Assembly: GCA_002383285.1 (NCBI GenBank)
Contig: DFXU01000003.1
Span: 1 to 6,960, forward strand
Length of the DNA: 6,960 nt
From: Caryophanales bacterium UBA4100
GTDB taxonomy: Bacteria; Bacillota; Bacilli; Paenibacillales; UBA4045
Reading direction: 5' to 3'
Below are positions 1 through 6,095 of the stretch, in pieces. Position 1 is the first letter of the stretch, and every line of letters starts with the position of its first letter. The translations under genes and the position numbers were made by a program. The notes under the pieces were generated by a model, which made no database searches, was not told the origin of the DNA, and was given only the letters and a program-made list of their open reading frames with translations.

Positions 1-23
1 TGTCCACTTTTTATTCTAGCTCT

Positions 24-73
24 AAAAGCTCCGCTATTCCATACAAGTAGCCTGATTTCTTCACTGTTGCGGA
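24..73. repeat. Direct repeat copy A (50 nt), stem-loop forming
   Basis: This copy matches positions 137-186 at 46 of 50 bases. The differences are G/A after GCTCC, G/A in the AAGTA-CC segment, and TT/CA before GCGGA. Its ends pair with each other: AAAAGCTCCGC at 24-34 is the exact reverse complement of GCGGAGCTTTT at 69-79, an 11-bp stem around a 34-nt loop. Read on the plus strand the stem is followed by six T, so it could terminate transcription entering from the left. On the minus strand only four T are present and they lie inside the stem. The loop is nearly as well conserved as the stem, which argues for a dispersed repeat family rather than a simple terminator. Confidence 0.8.
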
Positions 74-145
74 GCTTTTTTCCGTTAAACATCTGCTACT
101 GCTCCTCATTACTCCCAAGCTGCTACTCTAACGGAAAAAAGCTCC
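71..145. repeat. 17-bp perfect inverted repeat between the two modules
   Basis: GGAGCTTTTTTCCGTTA at 71-87 is the exact reverse complement of TAACGGAAAAAAGCTCC at 129-145, with 41 nt between them. The arms are the right end of repeat copy A and the left end of copy B. The inverted repeat therefore arises because each ancestral module is itself palindromic. An RNA from either strand could pair copy A's arm with copy B's arm, in competition with the hairpin inside each copy. Confidence 0.8.
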
Positions 146-188
146 ACTATTCCATACAAGTAACCTGATTTCTTCACTGCAGCGGAAC
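135..188 (-). terminator. Probable intrinsic terminator of the operon
   Basis: On the minus strand, starting 15 nt after the ROK stop codon, GTTCCGCT (complement of 181-188) can pair with AGTGGAGC (complement of 141-148). This gives an 8-bp RNA stem with two G-U wobbles, followed directly by six U (complement of 135-140). A GC-containing stem running straight into a U-tract just after the last gene is the expected form of a Rho-independent terminator. The weak point is the long, roughly 32-nt loop. The DNA mismatches are both wobble-compatible in minus-strand RNA, as would be expected if the stem is kept for function. Confidence 0.55.
137..186. repeat. Direct repeat copy B (50 nt), stem-loop forming
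   Basis: This is the second copy of the repeat at 24-73, in the same orientation. Its right flank is more diverged: AGCGGAAC at 181-188 replaces the GCGGAGC arm of copy A. Its left flank keeps the full arm TAACGGAAAAAAGCTCC at 129-145. Combining the intact left arm of B with the intact right arm of A suggests an ancestral unit of roughly 70 nt with TAACGGAAAAAAGCTCCGC at one end and its reverse complement at the other. Each present copy has lost or altered one of its outer ends. Confidence 0.8.
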
Positions 189-203
189 AAATTTCCCTAG
201 TTG

Positions 204-1112
204 TTAGATATTAATCCTATCATAAACAAGCTTCGCCGCTCCGAGGATGCCTGCTCGATTTCCTAATAAGGCTGGTTTAAGTGTTATTGACTTTGGTGAG
301 ATATCGTTCAGCGTTTCTAGTAGCTTAGACCACCATACCTCGCTTGAAGTAATAACTCCACCTCCAACCACGATCATTCCCGGATCGAATACATTGTGTA
401 TCGTCACAATTCCATAAGCTAAATCTATTACAAAATGATCCACCGCTTTATTAGCTTGTAAATCTCCTTGTCCAGCAAGCTTCAGCAGCATGTGACCATC
501 GTAATTCGGGTCAATCTTTCTAGCCATACGCTGCAACGCTGATCCGGACACATATTGTTCTAGACAACCATGTTGACCACAGTTACAGGCTAGTCCCCCT
601 GGCTTTAGAATCAGATGTCCGAATTCACCCGCTCCCCCGCTCACTCCTTGTAGAATGTGACCGTCACTAAACAAGGCTCCGCCAACCCCTGTACCCAGCG
701 CAACGAAGGCAAAGCTGTCATTATTCTGCGCTGCTCCAACCCACGCTTCTCCTAGTGCAGCAACATTCACATCGTTGTCTACATATACAGGTAAGCTGAG
801 TAATTCCGTTACTTCATCGGCTAGCATGGTCCCTGTCAGAGGAAGATTAGTCGCATTAATTACTTTTCCTAGCTTTGAATCAATCCGTCCCGCTGAGCCA
901 ATGCCAATACCTAGAATGGGACAATTTGTCTGTACCGACAATTCAGAGATTAGACGGTGTAACGCTTGTATCATCCCAATTTCGCCTTCTTCAATTGGCG
1001 TGCGAACTCTCCGCTCTATTAACAACAGTCCTTCAGAGGATACAACTCCCCCTTTGATCTCCGTACCTCCTATATCAATACCTATAACCACACTGGTGTG
1101 CTCTGATTTCAT
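204..1112 (-). CDS. ROK-family sugar kinase (glucokinase-like)
   Basis: This is a cytoplasmic ATP-dependent sugar kinase of the ROK family, 302 residues from the chosen ATG. The ATG is preferred because GAGGTG (complement of 1119-1124) lies 6 nt before it; an in-frame GTG at 1121 overlaps that ribosome site. Visible motifs are the N-terminal phosphate loop DIGGTEIKGG (about 13-22), the VDNDVN motif with the likely catalytic Asp at 114, the second phosphate loop ALGTGVGG (138-145), GEFGHL with a zinc-ligand His at 166, and the zinc motif CNCGQHGC (176-183) followed by LEQYVSGSA, where the Glu normally contacts the sugar. VVGGGV near 248 is the C-terminal adenosine-side motif. No N-terminal helix-turn-helix is present and the length is normal for a kinase, so this is not a NagC/XylR-type repressor. 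Glucose, fructose, N-acetylmannosamine or another hexose are all possible substrates. The gene lies 24 nt after the oxidoreductase and is probably cotranscribed with it. Confidence 0.93.
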   Translation of the reverse strand: MKSEHTSVVIGIDIGGTEIKGGVVSSEGLLLIERRVRTPIEEGEIGMIQALHRLISELSVQTNCPILGIGIGSAGRIDSKLGKVINATNLPLTGTMLADEVTELLSLPVYVDNDVNVAALGEAWVGAAQNNDSFAFVALGTGVGGALFSDGHILQGVSGGAGEFGHLILKPGGLACNCGQHGCLEQYVSGSALQRMARKIDPNYDGHMLLKLAGQGDLQANKAVDHFVIDLAYGIVTIHNVFDPGMIVVGGGVITSSEVWWSKLLETLNDISPKSITLKPALLGNRAGILGAAKLVYDRINI

Positions 1113-1136
1113 AACACCCACCTCAATTCTCTGGCT

Positions 1137-2711
1137 TCACACTGAATGAGTATGCGGCCATTGTAATGATATACCCGCAGCTTCCAGAACACGCTGATAG
1201 TCTCCCAATTGTTCTTGATCATTACGGACCTCTCGAGGTCGGATGTGTTGATCGATACAATAGGCGGCCAGATAACCTGCTGCCTCTCCAATGTTCCATT
1301 CTACCGGATGAAGTCGATAACAGCCGTTCGTGATGTGAGTCGTTCCAATATTCTTACACGCGGCTAATACATTGTTCATTCGAATTGGAATCAAGCTACC
1401 TAGTGGAATTTGAAAAGGATAGCTAGATACATCCACATAACTACGTAAACCCGTGCTTGGATGAAGATCAATCCGATAGCATCCAATACCTACCGAATCG
1501 AAGTACCGTTCAGATTTACCATCTGTCCGGCAATTCGGGCTAAGATGCTGCTCCAATACCGTAAACTCGGCTTTAATTCTACGAGACTCTCGAATATAGG
1601 GCATCTTCGCCAATCCATCTAAGGTACCAGTTACATCAGATCGTAACCTTAATCCGGGGTATCCTGCCTTCCCATCTGGCCTTGGTGCTTCTGTCTGCAT
1701 CCAATATAATAGGGATAAGCTTAATTGACGAGCAGCTTCAAGATGCTTGGCTCGTTCCTCCGCAGATACATCAATAATCGGACCTAGCCAATAGTCATTC
1801 TGCGGCCAATTCACCACGGTAATATCACTATCGAACGTACCCTCAGCAAACTGAGTGCGGTCTATCAATCTTCTATACTTCCACAACGAGAAGGAATGAC
1901 CATCAGGGAACAAGCTATATCGTATAGGATCCAAGGTATGAGGAACTAACCCCATCCAGCTTAATTGCTTGTCTGGCCAGAAGTCCGCTTGATATTGTCT
2001 CCAGAAATCATACTGTAGCGGTTTATCAATCGTGAAGTTCTCACCTTCGAGATGATCCACTGCATAACACCAAGTGAAAGCTTGCATGTCAGTAGGATCC
2101 GCTGGTCCCGGAAGCGCACTCGGCTCTCCGGTATTCGCAATTGACTCAGAGCCTGTCACGTATTCCACACCAGCTAACGGTAGTACATCTCCTTCATCTG
2201 TAGCGTCCAGGTAATAATCCGCCGTTAGAACAAGAGAGTCCCCTGTCAGTAGATTTCGTACGGTTACCGCACCCACAATATCGTCTTCTGTCTCTACACG
2301 CTCTACCTTATGCAGCTCCAGCACCGTTAATCGTCCACTGTGTATATAAGGTGCAAGCATATCCCGTATAACGGCCAATGCCACTCGTGGTTCATGGGAT
2401 ACTTGACTTACGATCGCATTCCCCGGGTTGAAGATCAGCTGCTCCCTTGCCGCCGATGTAACTGGGAAATTACGTTTATAATATTCTCTTACCCGACTGC
2501 GGAACTCCCGATAGCTTGCCGTACAGCCAAACTGCTCGATCCATGGATGCTCATCCGGCGGAACCGCTTGACTCGTTAATTGACCACCAATCCAGTCCGT
2601 TTCTTCAGTTAAAATCACTCTTCTGCCTGCTTTTGCTGCCGCCAGTGCGGCCGCGATGCCCCCGGTGCTACCACCAAGGATAACAATATCTGCATGCATA
2701 TGCCCTACCAC
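1137..2711 (-). CDS. FAD-dependent oxidoreductase (FAD_oxidored family)
   Basis: This is a cytoplasmic flavoprotein of about 524 residues. It opens with a Rossmann dinucleotide-binding segment: ADIVILGGSTGG with the GGSTGG loop (13-18) and the acidic ribose-binding end of strand 2 at ILTEE (33-37), then IGGQLTSQ (41-48). LDATDEGD (168-175) is the second conserved FAD-contact motif of this class. The C-terminal ACKNIGTTHITNGCYRLHP (451-469) and WNIGEAAGYLAAYC (472-485) close the FAD site. There is no signal peptide and no membrane segment. I chose the GTG at 2711 because GAGAGGG lies 8 nt upstream; GTG 2720 lacks a spaced ribosome site, and ATG 2699, just before the Rossmann fold, is the main alternative. 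Related proteins often sit in sugar-uptake clusters and are usually uncharacterised; some are mislabelled xanthan lyase. Oxidation of a sugar or sugar derivative is an inference from context. Confidence 0.88.
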   Translation of the reverse strand: MVGHMHADIVILGGSTGGIAAALAAAKAGRRVILTEETDWIGGQLTSQAVPPDEHPWIEQFGCTASYREFRSRVREYYKRNFPVTSAAREQLIFNPGNAIVSQVSHEPRVALAVIRDMLAPYIHSGRLTVLELHKVERVETEDDIVGAVTVRNLLTGDSLVLTADYYLDATDEGDVLPLAGVEYVTGSESIANTGEPSALPGPADPTDMQAFTWCYAVDHLEGENFTIDKPLQYDFWRQYQADFWPDKQLSWMGLVPHTLDPIRYSLFPDGHSFSLWKYRRLIDRTQFAEGTFDSDITVVNWPQNDYWLGPIIDVSAEERAKHLEAARQLSLSLLYWMQTEAPRPDGKAGYPGLRLRSDVTGTLDGLAKMPYIRESRRIKAEFTVLEQHLSPNCRTDGKSERYFDSVGIGCYRIDLHPSTGLRSYVDVSSYPFQIPLGSLIPIRMNNVLAACKNIGTTHITNGCYRLHPVEWNIGEAAGYLAAYCIDQHIRPREVRNDQEQLGDYQRVLEAAGISLQWPHTHSV

Positions 2712-2727
2712 TGAATACACCCTCTCA
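2709..2727 (-). promoter_or_regulatory. Ribosome binding site deciding the oxidoreductase start
   Basis: On the minus strand GAGAGGG is followed by 8 nt and then GTG at 2711. The farther in-frame GTG at 2720 begins inside this site. The ATG at 2699 has only AGGG with 3 nt spacing before it, which is too close. Confidence 0.5.
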
Positions 2728-2755
2728 CTCTTTAGGACCCGCTAAGAAATAACCT

Positions 2756-2772
2756 GCAAATTTGCTAGCAAA
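2756..2772. promoter_or_regulatory. Overlapping perfect palindromes, possible operator
   Basis: GCAAATTTGC at 2756-2765 and TTTGCTAGCAAA at 2761-2772 are both perfect palindromes that share five bases. They sit about 45-60 nt upstream of the oxidoreductase start. That position suits a protein-binding operator for a local promoter, but no matching promoter hexamers are clear and the regulator is unknown. An AT-rich palindrome could also arise by chance or be part of the boundary of the neighbouring foldback element. Confidence 0.3.
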
Positions 2773-2773
2773 A

Positions 2774-2887
2774 TTCAGACTGTTGAGAAAGTTGAAAATT
2801 GGAGTGATGGAGAGTGAAATATTGGCTTGCTGAGCAAGACAATATTTCACTAGGAATCCGATCAATTGGCTTTCTCGACAGTCTGAA
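2774..2887. repeat. 114-bp foldback (long inverted repeat), MITE-like
   Basis: The outer arms TTCAGACTGTTGAGAAAG (2774-2791) and CTTTCTCGACAGTCTGAA (2870-2887) are inverted copies matching at 17 of 18 bases. Nested inside, AGTGAAATATTG (2813-2824) and CAATATTTCACT (2840-2851) match perfectly over 12 bp. CTTGC/GCAAG (2826-2830, 2834-2838) then closes on a 3-nt TGA loop after one G/A mismatch. The region between outer and inner stems matches only partly. The whole fold has a common centre near 2831-2832. The structure resembles a small non-autonomous transposable element or a dispersed intergenic palindrome. No U-tract follows it on the minus strand, so it is not a standard terminator. AAAATT to the left and AAAAGT to the right of CAGACTG/CAGTCTG are a weak candidate target duplication. 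Confidence 0.75.
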
Positions 2888-2917
2888 AAGTGCAGGTAAT
2901 TTCCCAGCGTTTCCTTA

Positions 2918-5191
2918 TTAATCATTCTTCTTCCTATATTCACTTGGGGAGATGCCATAATACTTTTTGAATGTAGTGGTGAACGTGGATGAATTGAGAT
3001 ATCCTGATCTCTCCCCAATTTCTGCTAAAGACAATGTGCTATCCTTCATCATCTTCTTGGCATGTGACAATCTAACCTTATTTAGATATTCAACGTAATT
3101 GATCCCGAACGTCTTCTTGAAGTAACTGGAAAAATATTTCGGAGAGGTCTCGAATACTTCAGCAATGTGATCCAAATACAGGTTCGACATGTAATGCTGT
3201 TCCATATATTCACTAATTGATGTTGGGTTTAGCTTATTCACTTGCTCATCCTTGAACCGATTCGCAATGTGCTTAGCGACTCTTATTAACGCTTTCTCGA
3301 CATCATGGTAATCGCGGGCCTGTTCGATCTTCAATCCAAAGTCGACTTCAAGCTCATACAATTCATTATTAACATTAGCAGAGCTACCGGCAAATCTCAG
3401 CATGTAAATAAACATCGTCTTGGCAATATGCACAAGCTGGTGATGGTGAATGTTCCGTTCAGCATTCTCACTCATTGTTTCTTTGATCACTTGAATACTA
3501 TCCGTCAGTTTCCCGCTCAACAAGTAATTTGAAAGCTTCTCCATAACCTCAAGTGGAAAGTAAACATTCCATTCATATTGGATGTTCTCTACATCCATTA
3601 CGCCCGAATCTTCATTGACGCTACGATATACTACGCCATTCATAACATCACGATGCGCACGTTTGAGGTTCTCAATCTCGGATACATATAGCTTACTTAC
3701 ACATACCCTCAATCTGAACCCATACAATTCTTCATTCTCTGTATGAATCACGTAATCATGTAATTCTTTGAGCAGCTTTACTCTCATACTGGATTGATTC
3801 AAACCTATAACGATTAGAAATCGTAAATTTCCCACATGAAACACGTTGGCGTCTATATTCTCATGCTGTAATCCTCGTTGAATCCGAGCTGTGATCTCTT
3901 CAAAGTCAAGCTGCTGTTCAGTAGCGTGTTGATTTAATTGCAATAGAGCCAATACAAAGAACGGATCACGGTAATATTCGGGGTAATACTCCTGCATGTT
4001 CGTTTTGAGTTCACTCGAGTGAGCGTACTCATCCAATGCTTGTAAGAAAACCCCTTTACGCAATTCCGAATCAACGAATAACAGTTGATTTTTCTGTGAC
4101 TCATTTTCCATTTGGAGCTTGACGATACCGCTGTGGATCTTACGAAAATCATTACCCTGACTATGTCCGCCACCCATCAATCGCAGGATCCTCTTAACCG
4201 GGTTGTTCAAGTACAAACTCAAGAAAATGGCGAGAATTATCGCACTGATAATGGCTGTCAGCATGATCAGATAATTGGCTCTGGCCACAGAATCAATGTT
4301 CTGAAATTGATAAGGTACCTTATCTATATACAAATAGCCGTTATATTCGGACTTGTAGAAATTGTACTCGTAATCCCCACGGGTTACTGAAGCCTCCTGC
4401 GAGTTATCGAAATACACATCATTCAGCACCTCAATTAAATCGAGACTCTTATCTGTACTTAGAATCACATTGCGATTCTCATCTAGAACAATGAGAGATG
4501 CACCGGGGATCATTGTTTTCTGATTCACATGCTTCAACAATGCATTCACATCAATAAATACCATGACATTCTTCCTAGACATCCGATACTTGTTGCCGCC
4601 TACTGCGACCATGAGCTTCTTGGTCCTGTATTGTTGACTCAATTCCGATACGATTCGGAAGTTCTCAGCAGGAAACACCTTGAATGAGCTCTTCGTGTTA
4701 GCGAAGGATCTCCAATAGCTGGCATTGTATAGCCCATGTTTATATTTGTTGTTAAAAAAAAGTTCAAAGCTACTCGTACCCTGTGATGTAATGGCTAGGT
4801 CGGTATCATTGTAAGAAACAATCGTTTCTTCAATATAATCGAGGGGTGCGACAAACGTAGAGAGGTTCTCTACCATTGTATACACCTTGCTCATATTGAT
4901 GGTCCCATCATCTGTATATTCTAAGCTGTCATAAGGCGATAAACCATCGATCGAATAAATGATATTGTTGATCGATCGAAAGCTGTTATCGAATGACTGA
5001 ACAATCGATTTAACCACAAGCGCATTGTTCTGACTAACTTTCTCGTATATACCTGAGATTGAGTTCTTGTAGACATAATAATTGGCTATGAACATAACGC
5101 CGATGACTAACAACAATGAGAAGAATATTTGTAATAAACCTTGATTTGTAAATAATCGTTTCACGCGTATAGTCATCCCCTTGTGCATCAT
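2918..5191 (-). CDS. Transmembrane AraC-family transcriptional regulator
   Basis: This is a one-component membrane-bound regulator, 757 residues from the first ATG. Domains in order are: TM helix 1 (about 19-41, LLQIFFSLLLVIGV onward); an extracytoplasmic region (about 42-304) of the size and pattern of Cache-like sensors; TM helix 2 (about 305-328, YLIMLTAIISAIILAIFLSL); a short helical linker (about 331-375, NNPVKRILRLM onward); a cytoplasmic mixed region (about 400-530); and a C-terminal AraC/XylS double helix-turn-helix (about 656-755). The last contains LDHIAEVFETSPKYFSSYFK in the first motif, and IGERSGYLNSSTF with FKKYYGISPSEYRK in the second. The first ATG (5191) has no good ribosome site. 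AAGGGGATGA lies 8 nt before an in-frame GTG at 5164, giving a 748-residue protein beginning at KRLFTNQ, so the start is uncertain. The gene lies 37 nt after the permeases. It probably controls this cluster in response to an external or envelope signal. The ligand is unknown. Confidence 0.9.
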   Translation of the reverse strand: MMHKGMTIRVKRLFTNQGLLQIFFSLLLVIGVMFIANYYVYKNSISGIYEKVSQNNALVVKSIVQSFDNSFRSINNIIYSIDGLSPYDSLEYTDDGTINMSKVYTMVENLSTFVAPLDYIEETIVSYNDTDLAITSQGTSSFELFFNNKYKHGLYNASYWRSFANTKSSFKVFPAENFRIVSELSQQYRTKKLMVAVGGNKYRMSRKNVMVFIDVNALLKHVNQKTMIPGASLIVLDENRNVILSTDKSLDLIEVLNDVYFDNSQEASVTRGDYEYNFYKSEYNGYLYIDKVPYQFQNIDSVARANYLIMLTAIISAIILAIFLSLYLNNPVKRILRLMGGGHSQGNDFRKIHSGIVKLQMENESQKNQLLFVDSELRKGVFLQALDEYAHSSELKTNMQEYYPEYYRDPFFVLALLQLNQHATEQQLDFEEITARIQRGLQHENIDANVFHVGNLRFLIVIGLNQSSMRVKLLKELHDYVIHTENEELYGFRLRVCVSKLYVSEIENLKRAHRDVMNGVVYRSVNEDSGVMDVENIQYEWNVYFPLEVMEKLSNYLLSGKLTDSIQVIKETMSENAERNIHHHQLVHIAKTMFIYMLRFAGSSANVNNELYELEVDFGLKIEQARDYHDVEKALIRVAKHIANRFKDEQVNKLNPTSISEYMEQHYMSNLYLDHIAEVFETSPKYFSSYFKKTFGINYVEYLNKVRLSHAKKMMKDSTLSLAEIGERSGYLNSSTFTTTFKKYYGISPSEYRKKND

Positions 5192-5228
5192 GAAAATTGT
5201 TTAACCACACATTACTATATCATGATTG

Positions 5229-6095
5229 TCAGCCTTTCTCAGAGCCTAATGTTACCCCTTTTGCAAAATATTTCTGCGCGAATGGATAGATCATTAATAC
5301 AGGAATCATCGATAACACAATGGTTGCGTTCTTCATCGCTTGTGGAGCTAATGCTGCTGAATCAACTAGACTAGCACCTCCACCGGTTTCTCCGAACACT
5401 AACATACCTCTCAACACGACCTGTAATGGATACATCGATTGCTCGGTCAAATAAATTAATGGAATGAAGAAGCTATTCCAATGCCCGATGAAGTAGAAAA
5501 GGCCGATTGAAGCAAGGGCTGGCTTAGATAACGGGATTACGATATTAAACAGAATCCGGAACTCGGAGGCTCCATCAATAAGTGCAGCTTCACGAATTTG
5601 AGTGGACATCTGTTCATAGAAGGTTTTCAGAATAATTAATTCGAATGTCCAAATCAGATTTGGTATGACTAACGCCCATACCGAATCGAGCAAGCCCATT
5701 TTCTGTACAATTAAATAATTGGGAATAATACCTGGTTGAAGGAACATCGTCAATACGATAGCGAACATCCAATACTTACGTCCAATAAAGCCTTTCTGGG
5801 ACAGGGGATATGCCGCAATTGCCGTAAATAATACATTAAGAAAAGTCCCTAACGCTGTATAGTAGATCGTATTCAGGTAAGCTCGCGGAATTTTATTATC
5901 AGAAAGAACCTCTCTATACGCATCTAAGTTAAATCCTTTTGGGAATAGAAAAACCTCTCCCCGAATGACATGTGCCGTATCACTTAACGATACCACCGTA
6001 ATATAAAGCACCGGGTAAACAGTAGCGATCGCTACACATATCAAGATAATTGAATTTACTAAGCCAAATAATGATATTCTACGCTCTCCTACCAC
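5229..6095 (-). CDS. CUT1 carbohydrate ABC transporter permease, YtcP/MalG type
   Basis: This is an inner-membrane subunit of a carbohydrate importer, 288 residues, normal for the family. Six hydrophobic segments are visible, starting at about 11-35, then 76-97, 108-128, 137-157, 193-215 and 257-274. The EAA loop that docks the ATPase is at 169-188, EAALIDGASEFRILFNIVIP, with the conserved EAA, DGA and IP elements. The long periplasmic segment before the last helix, with SMYPLQVVLRGML, is typical of the YtcP/LplC branch. The start is a GTG inside the end of the upstream permease gene, a 7-nt overlap (6089-6095). This indicates translational coupling, with the two subunits made together as a heterodimer. 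No ATPase gene is in view, as usual for this branch, which relies on a shared MsmX-type ATPase. The substrate may be an oligosaccharide or glycoside; it cannot be deduced from the sequence. Confidence 0.93.
   Translation of the reverse strand: MVGERRISLFGLVNSIILICVAIATVYPVLYITVVSLSDTAHVIRGEVFLFPKGFNLDAYREVLSDNKIPRAYLNTIYYTALGTFLNVLFTAIAAYPLSQKGFIGRKYWMFAIVLTMFLQPGIIPNYLIVQKMGLLDSVWALVIPNLIWTFELIILKTFYEQMSTQIREAALIDGASEFRILFNIVIPLSKPALASIGLFYFIGHWNSFFIPLIYLTEQSMYPLQVVLRGMLVFGETGGGASLVDSAALAPQAMKNATIVLSMIPVLMIYPFAQKYFAKGVTLGSEKG

Larger units (their letters stand above)
1..203. other. Intergenic tail holding two palindromic repeat modules
   Basis: This stretch lies beyond the stop of the last gene, the ROK kinase, and has no credible coding region. 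Nearly all of it is repeat sequence: two 46/50-identical direct copies of a 50-nt sequence, each with inverted arms, separated by about 60 nt that contain a 17-bp perfect inverted repeat. It probably serves as the transcription end of the minus-strand operon. The gene to the left of the window is not visible, so it is unknown whether that gene is convergent. Confidence 0.7.
2721..2917. other. Regulator-oxidoreductase intergenic gap, no gene
   Basis: This is the 197-nt space between the AraC-type regulator, which ends with tandem TAA stops (2920-2915), and the oxidoreductase. It contains the 114-bp foldback repeat and two small palindromes, described separately. I see no convincing -35/-10 pair on the minus strand and no stem followed by a U-tract. 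Whether the last two genes have their own promoter or are reached by read-through is therefore open. Confidence 0.6.

Noticed and set aside
1..203. CRISPR array from the repeated 50-nt unit
   Set aside because: There are only two copies, the repeat is too long, the spacing is not spacer-like, and no cas genes are present.
775..1149. 124-codon plus-strand open frame opposite the ROK kinase
   Set aside because: It lies entirely across a gene with clear ROK motifs, has a low-complexity composition and has no recognisable domain. It is a shadow frame.
2774..2887. Foldback as an intrinsic terminator after the regulator gene
   Set aside because: On the minus strand neither the inner nor the outer stem is followed by a proper U-tract; only a short TTTT occurs after the outer arm.
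2725..3018. 97-codon minus-strand open frame spanning the foldback and the end of the regulator gene
   Set aside because: It overlaps the well-supported C-terminal DNA-binding domain in another frame, and its own tail is just translation of the inverted repeat.
4112..4390. 92-codon plus-strand open frame within the regulator gene
   Set aside because: It is antisense to the second membrane helix region of the regulator, with no ribosome site and no domain.
4972..4997. Possible catabolite-response (cre-like) site, CGAAAGCTGTTATCG
   Set aside because: It lacks the central CG and the proper spacing of the consensus, and it lies inside the regulator coding sequence.
5192..5228. Promoter in the gap before the regulator (TATAGT as -10)
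   Set aside because: The only TTGACA-like hexamer (CTGACA) is about 7 nt away, which is far too close for a -35 element.
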